NCBI RefSeq assembly: GCF_002934235.1
Contig: NZ_PTIS01000010.1
Location: forward strand, 40,108 to 104,107
Length of the DNA: 64,000 nt
Reading direction: 5' to 3'
Origin: Clostridium algidicarnis DSM 15099
GTDB lineage: Bacteria; Bacillota; Clostridia; Clostridiales; Clostridiaceae
Part shown: positions 55,488 through 64,000 of the stretch, one piece after another
Layout of the letters: the number at the start of each line of letters is the position of its first letter
Numbering within the stretch: the first letter of the stretch is position 1
Made by a program: the position numbers and the translations under genes
Notes under the pieces: generated by a model
Database searches by the model: none
What the model was told of the DNA's origin: nothing
The model's input: only the letters and a program-made list of their open reading frames with translations

Positions 55488-56186
55488 TTGAAAAATATAA
55501 GTATCTTAGTGGTTGAAGACGACAACGAAATTAACTATCTTATTGCAAAGTATTTGAGAAAAGAAGGATATATTGTAGATTGTAGTTTTGATGGTATAGA
55601 AGCTATATATAAATTTGAAAATATGACATATCAATTGGTCATTTTAGATTTAATGTTACCAAAACTTAATGGTGCTGAAGTGCTTTTAAAAATCAGGAAA
55701 AGAGGTACAATCCCAGTAATTATTTTATCAGCAAAAGATGAACAAACAGATAAAATATTTGGACTTGAATTAGGTGCAGACGATTATATTACTAAGCCTT
55801 TTGATATAGGAGAGGTTATAGCTAGAGTTAAAGCTCAATTAAGAAGATATTTGCATTTTGATAATAGTAAAATCGAAGGGAACCAAATATTAGAACACGG
55901 AAAGTTTCAGTTAAATTTAAATAATTATGAACTTAAAGCTGGAGAAATAAAAATACCTCTTACTTCAAAGGAATTTGAGATAATAAAGCTTTTTATGAGT
56001 TATCCAAACAAAGTATTCACTAAATCTCAAATTTTCAATGCTGTTTGGAAAGAAGAATATATGACTGATGAGAATACCGTAATGGTACATATAAGTCATA
56101 TAAGAACTAAAATTGCAGAAAATTTCTCTAACACTAATTATATAAAAACAGTTTGGGGAATAGGCTATAAGATGGGGGAGATGTAG
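55488..56186 (+). CDS. OmpR/PhoB-family response regulator
   Basis: 232 aa, TTG start after GAGGAG. Receiver: VVEDDNEINY, phospho-acceptor Asp54 in VILDLMLPKLNG, Lys in YITKPFD. The winged helix has LTSKEFEIIKLFMSYPNKVF, FNAVWKEEYMTDENTVMVHI and VWGIGYK. It is coupled to the kinase gene 2 nt downstream and followed by a Bcr-type ABC exporter. It probably binds the tandem repeats at 57153-57185. Confidence 0.94.
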   Translation: MKNISILVVEDDNEINYLIAKYLRKEGYIVDCSFDGIEAIYKFENMTYQLVILDLMLPKLNGAEVLLKIRKRGTIPVIILSAKDEQTDKIFGLELGADDYITKPFDIGEVIARVKAQLRRYLHFDNSKIEGNQILEHGKFQLNLNNYELKAGEIKIPLTSKEFEIIKLFMSYPNKVFTKSQIFNAVWKEEYMTDENTVMVHISHIRTKIAENFSNTNYIKTVWGIGYKMGEM

Positions 56187-56188
56187 TA

Positions 56189-57112
56189 ATGAATATATAT
56201 ATATCGTTTTTTTTAATAAGTATATGCTTCATTTTAATATTTAGGAATATTTATATTTCTAATCATATAAATGAAATTAATAGAACATTACAACATATAA
56301 AAGACGGTAATTTTAATATTAGGTTACGCTTTTATTCTTCTAATAAGAGTATACGAAACTTGGGCGTTAACTTAAATTCTATAATAGATGAATTTCAATG
56401 CATGGCTGAAAAAAAGGAATATCTTGAAGAATCAAGAAAAAGAATGGTGTCTAATATATCACATGATTTAAGAACTCCATTAACATCTATTCTTGGATAT
56501 TTAGAAGCATTACATAAGGATTCAAAGTTAAATAATAAAGAAAAAAAGTATTTTTTGGATGTAGTATATTCTAAGTCTCAAACATTATATTCATTACTTG
56601 AAGAATTTTTTCAGATATCTAAAATAGAAGCAGAAGATGTACTAATTAAAGTAGAGAAAATTAATTTAACTAATATGGTTCAAGAAGCATTAGCAGGATT
56701 TTATCAAGAATTTACAAATGAAAATATTCAACCTATTATTGAAATACCAGAAAAAGTTTTTTTTGTGTGGGGAGATAGTAAAGCAATTGATAGAATATTA
56801 TCTAACCTTTTACTTAATGCACTTAGATATGGAAAAGAACAAAAAATAATTGGTATAAAAATGAGAGATAAAAACTCTATGGTTTGGATAGATATATGGA
56901 ATGGAGGAACTGGTATTAATATCAAAGATATTCCATATGTTTTTGATAGGTTATATACTGCAGAATCTTCAAGAAATAAAAAATCACACGGAAGCGGATT
57001 AGGTCTTACAATAGTTAAAAAACTTGTAGAAAGGTTAAAAGGAGAAGTTTTAGTTAAAAGCATACCAAATGAAAAAACTACTTTTTCATTTTCATTACCT
57101 TTATATAAATAG
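56189..57112 (+). CDS. Sensor histidine kinase, short type
   Basis: 307 aa. One clear N-terminal helix (about 2-24), no sizeable extracellular domain, a HAMP-like linker (INRTLQHIKDGNFNIRLR), HisKA with His92 in NISHDLRTPLTSILGY, and an HATPase with LLLNALRYGK, DIWNGGTGI and SHGSGLGLTIVKKLVE. The missing sensor domain suggests it senses through the ABC transporter or within the membrane, as peptide-antibiotic kinases do. Confidence 0.92.
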   Translation: MNIYISFFLISICFILIFRNIYISNHINEINRTLQHIKDGNFNIRLRFYSSNKSIRNLGVNLNSIIDEFQCMAEKKEYLEESRKRMVSNISHDLRTPLTSILGYLEALHKDSKLNNKEKKYFLDVVYSKSQTLYSLLEEFFQISKIEAEDVLIKVEKINLTNMVQEALAGFYQEFTNENIQPIIEIPEKVFFVWGDSKAIDRILSNLLLNALRYGKEQKIIGIKMRDKNSMVWIDIWNGGTGINIKDIPYVFDRLYTAESSRNKKSHGSGLGLTIVKKLVERLKGEVLVKSIPNEKTTFSFSLPLYK

Positions 57113-57152
57113 CTAATGTAAGGCAAAAACTGTATGTTAGCTATTTATAATT

Positions 57153-57185
57153 TAAGGTATTTGTAAGGTATTTGTTAGGGTAATT
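57153..57185 (+). promoter_or_regulatory. Three tandem 11-bp direct repeats in the exporter promoter
   Basis: TAAGGTATTTG at 57153-57163 and again at 57164-57174, then a weaker copy TTAGGGTAATT at 57175-57185. An 11-bp period places them on one DNA face, typical for an OmpR-type regulator. A TATTAT-like -10 follows near 57200. The site lies between the kinase gene and the exporter genes. Confidence 0.7.
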
Positions 57186-57244
57186 TAAAACTAATAGAGT
57201 ATTATATGAACATTATAATAAATTAATAATAGGAGGAGAGAATA

Positions 57245-58165
57245 ATGGCTTGTATATTAAAAACTTATAATCTAACGAAACAGTACAAAGACCATAAAGC
57301 TGTTGATGATGTAAATATAACAATAGAAAAAGGTGATATTTATGGATTCTTAGGTCTAAATGGTGCCGGTAAAACAACTACTATGAGAATGATTATGGGG
57401 TTAATTAAGCCTACCGATGGAAATATTGAGTTGTTTGGTGAAAAGCTGAGCGAGGACAAAAAACATTTTTTTTCAAGAATTGGATCTATCATAGAGTTTC
57501 CAGGTTTTTATGAAAATTTAACTGCCGTGGAAAATTTAGATATTCACAGAAAACTTATGGGTGTTCCAAATAAAGATTGTATAGAACAATCTTTAGAGAC
57601 ATCAGGAATACTTGACGCTGCTAATAGAAAAACAAAAGAGTTTTCGTTGGGTATGAAACAGAGACTTGGCATAGCAAGAGCTTTACTTCATAACCCTGAG
57701 TTTTTAGTGTTGGATGAACCAACAAATGGGTTAGATCCTATGGGAATAAAAGAAATACGACAACTTATACTTGATCTATCACAGAAAAGACACATAACTG
57801 TATTAATATCCAGTCATATTTTAAGCGAGATTCAGCAATTAGCTACAAAAGTGGGCATAATACATGAGGGAAAACTATTGGAAGAGATAAATTCTGAAAC
57901 GTTAAAAAAGAAAAATAGACATTATATTGAGCTTAAAGTTAACAATGATAGAGAAACTGTATTTATGTTAGAACAAAAGTTTAATATAACAGATTATATA
58001 ATTTCAGAACCTGGAGTGATTAAGATTTACGAAAAGTTAACAGAAACTTCAAATATTAATAGAATACTAATACAAAATAATGTTGAGGTTAAAGAAATAT
58101 CGATATTGAGAGACAATCTTGAAGATTATTTTATTGAGTTAATAGGAGGAGACATAAATGAATAA
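57245..58165 (+). CDS. BcrA-type ABC transporter ATP-binding protein
   Basis: 306 aa. Walker A GLNGAGKTT, signature FSLGMKQRLGIARALL, Walker B FLVLDEPTNGLDPMG, H-loop ISSHILSE. The MGLIKPTDGNIELFG spacing and the C-terminal extension (about 220-306) match bacitracin/lantibiotic exporters of the BcrA/NatA-like class. It overlaps the permease gene by 8 nt. With the adjacent two-component system it makes a probable peptide-antibiotic resistance module. Confidence 0.92.
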   Translation: MACILKTYNLTKQYKDHKAVDDVNITIEKGDIYGFLGLNGAGKTTTMRMIMGLIKPTDGNIELFGEKLSEDKKHFFSRIGSIIEFPGFYENLTAVENLDIHRKLMGVPNKDCIEQSLETSGILDAANRKTKEFSLGMKQRLGIARALLHNPEFLVLDEPTNGLDPMGIKEIRQLILDLSQKRHITVLISSHILSEIQQLATKVGIIHEGKLLEEINSETLKKKNRHYIELKVNNDRETVFMLEQKFNITDYIISEPGVIKIYEKLTETSNINRILIQNNVEVKEISILRDNLEDYFIELIGGDINE

Positions 58166-58901
58166 AGTAGCAAGCTTATCAACTGTGATAAAGACTGAAT
58201 TCCTTAAGCTAAGGAAATGCAAAGTGCTGTGGTGTATGCCTCTATGTGCTTTTTTGCCTGACTTATTAATATTTTCTATGTTCGCATTAAATAAAAAATT
58301 CCCTACAGTTATTTGGGAAACATATTTTACAGATGCTATAATGATGATTAATATGTTGATGGCCATTGGACTTTTCTCTTTATTAGCGGGATTTATATTT
58401 TCAAGGGAATATCAAGAAAATACAATAAATAGTATGTTTACCTATCCAATAGGTAGAATGCAATTTTTCATCAGTAAACTTATTGTTATATTAATTCTTA
58501 TTTCTATTACAATTATGGCTTCATTTATTTTGCTAGTATTGTTAGGATTGACTATAAAACATGAACCTTTAACTCTTAATATTTTATTGTATTATACTAA
58601 AGCATATATATTTATGATTATTATGCACTCTGCATTAATTCCTTTAATAGCATTCTTAGGCATTTATAATAAAAGTATAATTCCACCGATTATACTTGCA
58701 GTATGCGCTATTACCCTTAACCTTATAGTAATGAACACTCCATTTAATACAGTATTTCCTTGGAGTATTCCAACTATATTAAGTCCTCATCAAAATGGAA
58801 GAACTTATACAAATTATACTTTAGGTATTATTGTTTTATGCTCAACATTTATCGTTGGAACGGTATTAAGTATAAAAAGTATAAAGAAAGATGTACATTA
58901 A
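58158..58901 (+). CDS. BcrB-type ABC-2 permease
   Basis: 247 aa with six helices (about 25-42, 62-82, 107-132, 145-168, 174-195, 222-240). The N terminus (ASLSTVIKTEFLKLRKCKVL) and GFIFSREYQENTINSMFTYP between helices 2 and 3 are typical of lantibiotic-immunity permeases. GGAGG RBS lies within the ATPase gene. Confidence 0.88.
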   Translation: MNKVASLSTVIKTEFLKLRKCKVLWCMPLCAFLPDLLIFSMFALNKKFPTVIWETYFTDAIMMINMLMAIGLFSLLAGFIFSREYQENTINSMFTYPIGRMQFFISKLIVILILISITIMASFILLVLLGLTIKHEPLTLNILLYYTKAYIFMIIMHSALIPLIAFLGIYNKSIIPPIILAVCAITLNLIVMNTPFNTVFPWSIPTILSPHQNGRTYTNYTLGIIVLCSTFIVGTVLSIKSIKKDVH

Positions 58902-58975
58902 AAATATAAATTATAGTAGCTTACTACATTTTTATTATTTAAATTTATCTACAATCATAACTCTAGCGTGTAGTA

Positions 58976-59266
58976 ATGAATAAAGATGGATCAGATAATC
59001 ATAAAATTGGAGAAAATAAGGCTAGAAATCTAAACTTTGATGATAAATACATATATTATTCAAATGATGATGATAACCAATGCTTATATAGAATAAGATA
59101 TGATGGTTCTGAAAATACAAAGATGACTAACGCACCGGCTTATTTTATTTTTACTTTTAAAAACTATGATAAGATATATATTTGGAGTGATGATATAAAA
59201 ACAAATAGTATAAGAAGCTTTTCCGTTGATAAAAATGATTTTGATATTCAGTTGATAGATATTTAA
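58976..59266 (+). pseudogene. C-terminal fragment of a DUF5050-like beta-propeller protein
   Basis: 96 codons without an RBS. The repeats NLNFDDKYIYYSNDDDNQCL and YRIRYDGSENTKMTN are propeller blades of DUF5050 proteins, which normally have several blades and a signal peptide. Only the last two blades remain, so this is the tail of a deleted gene. Confidence 0.65.
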
Positions 59267-59346
59267 GATACTTAATATACATACCCATACTAGTATGCTA
59301 CAGTGTTATATATTGGTTAAAATTCAAAAAATATAGAGGTGAAGAG

Positions 59347-60336
59347 ATGATGTGTAAAATTTATAATATTGACTCCAATAGTTTGACAATAGATGAAGTT
59401 GAAAACTTATATTTAATCAATAAGAGTATATCTAAAAAATATAAATTTTTAGACCCCTATATAAGTAGTTATGACTACAAAGCTTTATATTTATCGTCTT
59501 TTAATGGAATTGCTAATGAGCTATTTGTACTTGAAAAGAATTCTTTAATTTACGGAATGATTAATTGTGGTAAGGCTGCTGACTGTAATGGAAATGAACA
59601 ATATAAATTAAATATCACTTTATGCGATTTACCAATTGATGAACTTATGCTTAAGGCTATAAATCAATTGGTTCAAGAGAAGTTAGCTCAACATGGTGAA
59701 ATTGTGGTAGTGACATATAATCATGAATTAAATGAATTAATAAATCAATATAATAATAAAGTAAGCTTAAGGGCTAATTATTACACTTTAAAAAGAGAAG
59801 ACATTGATATAGACATGCTTAATAAATACATGAAAGAGTTGGAAGCAAAAACTTCAGATCTTTCTATTAAATATACTGATATCATCTCAGAGGACTATAT
59901 CAAACAATTTTGTGATTTGTTTACAGAAACTATGAAAGATATGCCGGATGTTATGGAAGAGGGTTATATACAGTATATTATAAATCCTGAAAAACAAAGG
60001 CAAATTAATGAATCTAATAAGAAAAGAAATATAACTCATAATTGTTATATGATTTTTAACTCAAATGATGAAATGATTGCTAAATCAAATGTATCTGTCA
60101 ATAATAACCACACTCGTTTTCCTTACCAATTTATGATTGGAGTTAAAAGATCCTATAGGGGAAGGAATTTAGGAAAATGGCTTTATGCATCTATGTATAA
60201 GACATTATTCGAGACTATTAATTTTGATAGGATGCTTGTATCTCATCATCCTGCAAACAAACATGCAATTAATGTTAGTGAATGGGTTGGATATAAATTA
60301 AACTATTTAATGACTACTCATATTCTGTACAAATAA
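59347..60336 (+). CDS. GNAT-family N-acetyltransferase, double-domain
   Basis: 329 aa, RBS GAGGTG. The C-terminal GNAT domain (about 175-329) has the acetyl-CoA loop in GVKRSYRGRNLGKWLYASMY and HHPANKHAINVSEWVGYKL. The N-terminal half (about 45-160) reads as a second, degenerate GNAT fold. Such tandem GNATs include aminoglycoside and mycothiol-type acetyltransferases; the substrate is unknown. Confidence 0.8.
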   Translation: MMCKIYNIDSNSLTIDEVENLYLINKSISKKYKFLDPYISSYDYKALYLSSFNGIANELFVLEKNSLIYGMINCGKAADCNGNEQYKLNITLCDLPIDELMLKAINQLVQEKLAQHGEIVVVTYNHELNELINQYNNKVSLRANYYTLKREDIDIDMLNKYMKELEAKTSDLSIKYTDIISEDYIKQFCDLFTETMKDMPDVMEEGYIQYIINPEKQRQINESNKKRNITHNCYMIFNSNDEMIAKSNVSVNNNHTRFPYQFMIGVKRSYRGRNLGKWLYASMYKTLFETINFDRMLVSHHPANKHAINVSEWVGYKLNYLMTTHILYK

Positions 60337-60360
60337 TAAATCAAAGGAGGCGTACACAAT

Positions 60361-60528
60361 ATGGATAATAATGGTTTGGCATATAGGAAATAGAATTGTA
60401 AATATCATATAGTTTTCGCACCGAAATATAGGAGACAAATAATATACGGAAAAGTAAAAACTGATATAGGACAAATATTAAGAAAGTTATGTGAGCATAA
60501 AGGGGCAGAAATAAAACATATTACTTAA
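60361..60528 (+). pseudogene. IS200-family transposase (tnpA) remnant
   Basis: Frame MDNNGLAYRK, stop, NCKYHIVFAPKYRRQIIYGK, VKTDIGQILRKLCEHKGAEI. The conserved W before NCKYHIVF is replaced by TAG, and the frame stops at 60528, before the HUH motif. About one third of the gene remains. It keeps its original AAGGAGG RBS. Confidence 0.88.
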
Positions 60529-60582
60529 GGTAAAATATGTTATAATATAATTAAAAAATGGTATGAAGTGGGTGAATAAAAG

Positions 60583-60966
60583 GTGAGAAGATATAGACCT
60601 TTAAAGTTTATAAATATTATGTATTCTATATTTATACCTGGAATTATACTTACAATGTATATTGTGTATAAAGATATAAAGAATATATGGGCTATTAGGT
60701 TTGTAATAGGGTATGTGGTTTTTATGATGCTATTTTTAGTTTATCTTGTGGGAAGCATTATTTTTAAACTTAAGAATTTAAAGTGGAAAGAAATAAAGGG
60801 AAGATTAATTAAAGTTTTCTTTATATGTATAAGTATGTGGGCAATAAACATTTTGAGTATGTATTTAATAAAGGGTGAAATAATGATATTACATAATTTA
60901 GAAATCCCTATGGCTATGGCCTTTGGGATTACATTTTGGGATTTAGTGGGAGCACCTCAGAGGTGA
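60583..60966 (+). CDS. Four-helix membrane protein, unknown function
   Basis: 127 aa, GTG start. Hydrophobic helices at about 10-27, 36-61, 75-95 and 108-122, with a basic loop (KLKNLKWKEIKGRL). The stop codon lies inside the hairpin at 60951-60997. No family recognised. Confidence 0.55.
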   Translation: MRRYRPLKFINIMYSIFIPGIILTMYIVYKDIKNIWAIRFVIGYVVFMMLFLVYLVGSIIFKLKNLKWKEIKGRLIKVFFICISMWAINILSMYLIKGEIMILHNLEIPMAMAFGITFWDLVGAPQR

Positions 60967-60997
60967 TGACAAATAATGTCATGAACTCTGAGGTGCT
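60951..60997. repeat. Long hairpin upstream of the ABC exporter operon
   Basis: A perfect 12-bp outer stem (AGCACCTCAGAG, 60951-60962, with CTCTGAGGTGCT, 60986-60997) encloses ATGAC/GTCAT around the loop AAATAAT. There is no U-tract. It is related in sequence and fold to 63610-63654. Confidence 0.75.
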
Positions 60998-61009
60998 ATA
61001 AAATCAAGT

Positions 61010-61999
61010 ATGGAGGTGGTAAAAATTATTGAAATGAAGGGAATATCTAAGACTTTTAAGGTATCGAAAAGAAGTCCGAGGCTTGGCAAGGCCATTAAAT
61101 CTCTTTTTAATAGGGAGTATCAGGAGATTGTTGCTTTAGATGATGTATCTTTTAATATTAATGAAGGAGATATGGTGGGTTATATAGGTCCTAATGGTGC
61201 AGGTAAGAGTACTACTATTAAAATAATGAGCGGTATTTTATATCCAGATAAGGGACAGTGTATTATAAATGGTCGGGTGCCTTGGACAGATAGAATAAAT
61301 CATGTAAAGGATATCGGTGTTGTATTCGGGCAAAGAAGTCAGTTGTGGTGGGACGTGCCTGTTGCAGATTCTTTTGAACTTTTGAAAGACATATATAAGG
61401 TGCCTGATGCTAAATTTAAAAGTAACTTAAATATGCTATCGGAACTTCTTAATATTGGAGAAATCATTAAAGTTCCTACAAGGCAATTAAGTCTTGGCCA
61501 GCGTATGAGATGTGAAATAGCAGCCTCTCTTATACATAGTCCTAAAATATTGTTTTTAGATGAACCAACCATAGGACTAGATGCAGTATCTAAAATTGCA
61601 GTTAGAGATTTCATAAAAACTATTAATAAAGAAAATAAAACTACAGTTATACTTACAACTCATGACACTCAAGATATAGAGGCTTTAACAAAAAGAATTA
61701 TTCTTATTGGACGGGGTAAGGTTCTACTTGATGGTAATTTAGATGAGCTAAAACATAGATTTAATAAGGCTCCAACAATAACTATAGAGTACGTAGGAGA
61801 CATTGATAAGTTACAACAGGGCATGTGTATTATAGAAAAATATACAGGCCGTGCAGTTATTTCAATTAATACAGAGATGATTTCTATTTCATCTGCCATA
61901 TCTTATTTAGCCCAAAAGGTTGAGATAAAAGATTTTAGTGTGAACTCTGTAACTACAGACGAGGTAGTAGTTGGACTTTATAAGGAGTATAAGATATGA
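61010..61999 (+). CDS. ABC-2 exporter ATP-binding protein (DUF990-associated type)
   Basis: 329 aa as given. The start is uncertain: the ATG at 61010 has no RBS and overlaps GGAGGTGG, while that RBS best serves an ATT at 61025 or 61028. Walker A GPNGAGKST, FGQRSQLWWDVP after the Q-loop, signature LSLGQRMRCEIAA, Walker B ILFLDEPTIGLDAVS, H-loop TTHDTQDIE. The QRSQLWWD stretch is typical of ATPases paired with DUF990/DUF3533-type permeases. First of three overlapping genes. Confidence 0.9.
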   Translation: MEVVKIIEMKGISKTFKVSKRSPRLGKAIKSLFNREYQEIVALDDVSFNINEGDMVGYIGPNGAGKSTTIKIMSGILYPDKGQCIINGRVPWTDRINHVKDIGVVFGQRSQLWWDVPVADSFELLKDIYKVPDAKFKSNLNMLSELLNIGEIIKVPTRQLSLGQRMRCEIAASLIHSPKILFLDEPTIGLDAVSKIAVRDFIKTINKENKTTVILTTHDTQDIEALTKRIILIGRGKVLLDGNLDELKHRFNKAPTITIEYVGDIDKLQQGMCIIEKYTGRAVISINTEMISISSAISYLAQKVEIKDFSVNSVTTDEVVVGLYKEYKI

Positions 62000-62799
62000 G
62001 AGCCTATATTTCTTTTTTTAAAATGAAACTTATGCACGGACTTCAATATAGAGCAGCTGCCTATGCTGGAGTAGCTACTCAGCTTGCTTGGGGCTTTATG
62101 TATATAATGTTGTACCAGACTTTTTATGGGAGTAATCCTAAAGCAGCTCCTATGGAGTTTTCCTCCCTTTCAAGTTATATATGGCTTCAGCAAGCTTTCT
62201 TAGCGCTTTTCATGACTTGGTTTTTGGATAATGAGATTTTTGACTTAATAACAAAGGGAGATGTTTCTTATGAATTATGTAGGCCTCTTGATATTTACAA
62301 CATGTGGTTTGTTAAAAGTTGCTCAGGAAGGCTTTCAAAAGCAATCTTAAGATCAGTTCCAATATTAATTATTGCATTTTTATTACCAGACCCCTACAAA
62401 TTTAGCCTGCCAAGTTCATTTATATCAGCTATATTATTTATGATTTCAATGATTTTAGCATTTATAGTTGTGGTGTCTTATACTATGTTTGTATATATTT
62501 TTACCTTTTATACTATTTCACCCATGGGAGTAAGGCTTACACTTGTAATGACAGCAGACTTCCTTTCAGGAGGCCTTGTACCATTGCCTTTTTTACCTGA
62601 TTATATTACTAAATATATTTATCTATCGCCTTTTGCGGCCATGCAAAATGTTCCATTTAGAATTTATAGTGGAAATATTTCTTTGGGCGAATCTGTTTTT
62701 GCCATGTCATTACAATTATTTTGGGCTGTTACACTTGTTGTGTTTGGTAAGGTGGTAATGGATAAAACTCTAAAACGTGTCGTGGTGCAAGGGGGATAG
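61996..62799 (+). CDS. ABC-2 family permease 1
   Basis: 267 aa, six helices. KLMHGLQYRAAAYAGVATQL, YIWLQQAFLALFMTWF, ITKGDVSYELCRPLDIYNMW and PFLPDYITKYIYLSPFAAMQ are typical of this YfiM/DUF990-like pair. It overlaps the ATPase gene by 4 nt. Function (export of a drug, lipid or peptide) is not defined. Confidence 0.88.
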   Translation: MRAYISFFKMKLMHGLQYRAAAYAGVATQLAWGFMYIMLYQTFYGSNPKAAPMEFSSLSSYIWLQQAFLALFMTWFLDNEIFDLITKGDVSYELCRPLDIYNMWFVKSCSGRLSKAILRSVPILIIAFLLPDPYKFSLPSSFISAILFMISMILAFIVVVSYTMFVYIFTFYTISPMGVRLTLVMTADFLSGGLVPLPFLPDYITKYIYLSPFAAMQNVPFRIYSGNISLGESVFAMSLQLFWAVTLVVFGKVVMDKTLKRVVVQGG

Positions 62800-62803
62800 A
62801 CAA

Positions 62804-63586
62804 ATGAAATTATATATAAAATACTTTTCAATTCATTTAAAATCCGTAATGGAATATAAGACATCCTTTATATTAACCACCATAGGCCAGTGTTTAACCA
62901 CATTTTTTGCATTTTTAAGTATGTACTTTCTATTTAATAGGTTTGGCAATATTAATAATTATAGTTTCAGTGAAGTTTTATTATGTTTTAGTACTATATC
63001 TATTTCCTTTTCAGTGGCAGAATGCTTTGGAAGAGGCTTTGATACATTTTCAAGTATAATTTCTAATGGAGAATTTGATAGAATTATGGTAAGACCTCAA
63101 AATGAAATATTACAAGTAATTGGATCTAAAATTGAACTTACTAGAATTGGTAGGCTTATTCAAGCAAGTATTATATTCATATATGTCATAAGAACCTGTG
63201 ATGTTCAGTGGAACTATGAAAGAGTATTAACACTTATTCTAATGATATTAGCAGGAATTTCTGTGTTTTTTTGTCTATTTATGATATATGCTGGTATATG
63301 CTTTTTTACATTAGAAGGACTTGAATTTATGAATATTTTTACTGATGGTGGAAGGCAACTAGCACAATATCCCTTAGATATATACAAAGAATGGGTAATG
63401 AAATTCTTTACCTTCATTATTCCACTAGCATTTATAAATTATTACCCATTTCTTTTTGTTATAAACAAATATGAAGGTAATAAAGTATTTTATATGCTGT
63501 CACCATTAGTTTCATTTTTATTTATAATTCCAAGTTTTATGTTTTGGAAATTTGGAGTGAGTCACTATAAATCCACAGGATCCTAA
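62804..63586 (+). CDS. ABC-2 family permease 2 (DUF990 type)
   Basis: 260 aa from the ATG at 62804 after AAGGGGGA; an upstream in-frame ATG overlaps permease 1. Six helices. YFSIHLKSVMEYKTSFILTT, NGEFDRIMVRPQNEILQVIG and AQYPLDIYKEWVMKFFTFII show the same fold as permease 1, forming a heterodimeric pair. Ends at the second hairpin. Confidence 0.88.
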   Translation: MKLYIKYFSIHLKSVMEYKTSFILTTIGQCLTTFFAFLSMYFLFNRFGNINNYSFSEVLLCFSTISISFSVAECFGRGFDTFSSIISNGEFDRIMVRPQNEILQVIGSKIELTRIGRLIQASIIFIYVIRTCDVQWNYERVLTLILMILAGISVFFCLFMIYAGICFFTLEGLEFMNIFTDGGRQLAQYPLDIYKEWVMKFFTFIIPLAFINYYPFLFVINKYEGNKVFYMLSPLVSFLFIIPSFMFWKFGVSHYKSTGS

Positions 63587-63609
63587 AGTCATAATGGAAT
63601 ATAAAGGAT

Positions 63610-63654
63610 GCACCTCTGGGGTGCACCCAAATAATGGGAGTATCCCAGAGGTGC
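63610..63654. repeat. Long hairpin downstream of the ABC exporter operon
   Basis: GCACCTCTGGG (63610-63620) pairs with CCCAGAGGTGC (63644-63654). The inner CCC/GGG stem has loop AAATAAT. It shares loop and outer stem with 60951-60997, with compensated base changes. Confidence 0.75.
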
Positions 63655-63906
63655 TGTAAAATGATAGTGTTAACTAATCTATGAAAAAACAGATTAAAAA
63701 TTTTAAGATTTAAATTACACTTTGAAAAGTGAAAATGTGCTCTAAAATAATGAGGTATTACTTTTTCTTTCACCAGAACTTTTAAATTTATTCTGGAAAA
63801 TTAAAAAAGAGCAACAAGAATACACCTTTTCAGACTGTTTATTTTTAACAAAATGCTGATAGGTGAAAATAATTTGATTATATCAATGGATAAATCGTAG
63901 ATTTAT
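63655..63906. other. Intergenic region without recognisable genes
   Basis: About 250 bp of AT-rich DNA between the exporter operon and a leftward gene at the window edge. I see no credible ORF, promoter or structured element. Confidence 0.5.
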
Positions 63907-64000
63907 CTATACAACTTGATTTTTTAGTATAAGTTGTTGTGAAAGTTCAATTAACTTTTGCCATTTTCCTGGCATGGTAGAAATTCTTTCAAGCTCAGGG
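63907..64000 (-). CDS. C-terminal end of a leftward gene, unknown product (partial)
   Basis: The last 30 codons read PELERISTMPGKWQKLIELS and QQLILKNQVV before a TAG at 63907-63909. The gene continues beyond the right edge. The piece is too short to name. Confidence 0.5.
   Translation of the reverse strand, partial: PELERISTMPGKWQKLIELSQQLILKNQVV

Noticed and set aside
1..64000. tRNA or rRNA genes
   Set aside because: I looked for CCA-ending cloverleaf-like segments and rRNA landmarks in the intergenic regions and saw none; a tRNAscan run would settle this.

Overview
The window is AT-rich, low-GC Firmicute DNA. Gene content points to Clostridium sensu lato: a clostridial type I-B CRISPR-Cas locus, [FeFe]-hydrogenase maturases, a double-cubane-cluster reductase, an archaeal-type AspRS behind a T-box, and YesM/YesN regulators. 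Ribosome binding sites are strong (AGGAGG type) and TTG/GTG starts are common. I saw no rRNA or tRNA genes. The species cannot be named from the sequence alone.

Region 1 (1-16.6 kb) is a complete type I-B CRISPR-Cas system. A 113-repeat, 112-spacer array enters from the left edge. Its repeat polarity, and a leader between array and cas2, show it is transcribed leftwards, so the newest spacers are near 7384. The cas6-cas8b-cas7-cas5-cas3-cas4-cas1-cas2 operon also reads leftwards. Upstream of cas6 is the most striking element of the window: a self-contained small transcription unit (promoter, two degenerate CRISPR repeats around one pseudo-spacer, terminator). Its spacer matches 19 of 21 seed-side bases of a TCA-flanked site abutting the -35 box of the cas promoter. 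The two mismatches fall at positions 6 and 18, which type I Cascade flips out. This has the architecture of a Cas-regulating RNA (CreR) that uses Cascade to repress its own operon.

Region 2 (16.7-24.3 kb) holds a divergent DUF1611/DgcN-like gene and an ornithine-racemase-like gene, a cytosolic chemoreceptor fused to a peptide-binding-protein domain, a Rep_3-like small protein with a palindromic promoter, tag, and a folate ECF S-component. Region 3 (24.9-30.2 kb) carries the double-cubane-cluster protein operon, a lipoprotein of foreign base composition, and aspS2 behind a tandem T-box whose second unit lacks Stem I.

Region 4 (30.3-36 kb) is a patchwork of small regulators, membrane proteins and remnants, including an ABC-2 permease broken by a frameshift. 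Region 5 (36-48 kb) holds an Fbp/Afu-type ABC importer with MgtC and a YesM/YesN two-component system, truA, an acyltransferase and a CPBP protease. A structured element of about 150 bp occurs there twice plus one fragment. Region 6 (48.2-52.6 kb) is the TM1266-hydE-hydG-hydF operon behind an attenuator-like leader.

Region 7 (53-64 kb) contains a truncated Tiki-like gene, an S41 peptidase, and a two-component system beside a BcrAB-type ABC exporter with tandem 11-bp promoter repeats. Then come pseudogene remnants (DUF5050, IS200), a GNAT enzyme, and a three-gene ABC-2 exporter bracketed by two hairpins that share a loop and differ by compensated stem changes.
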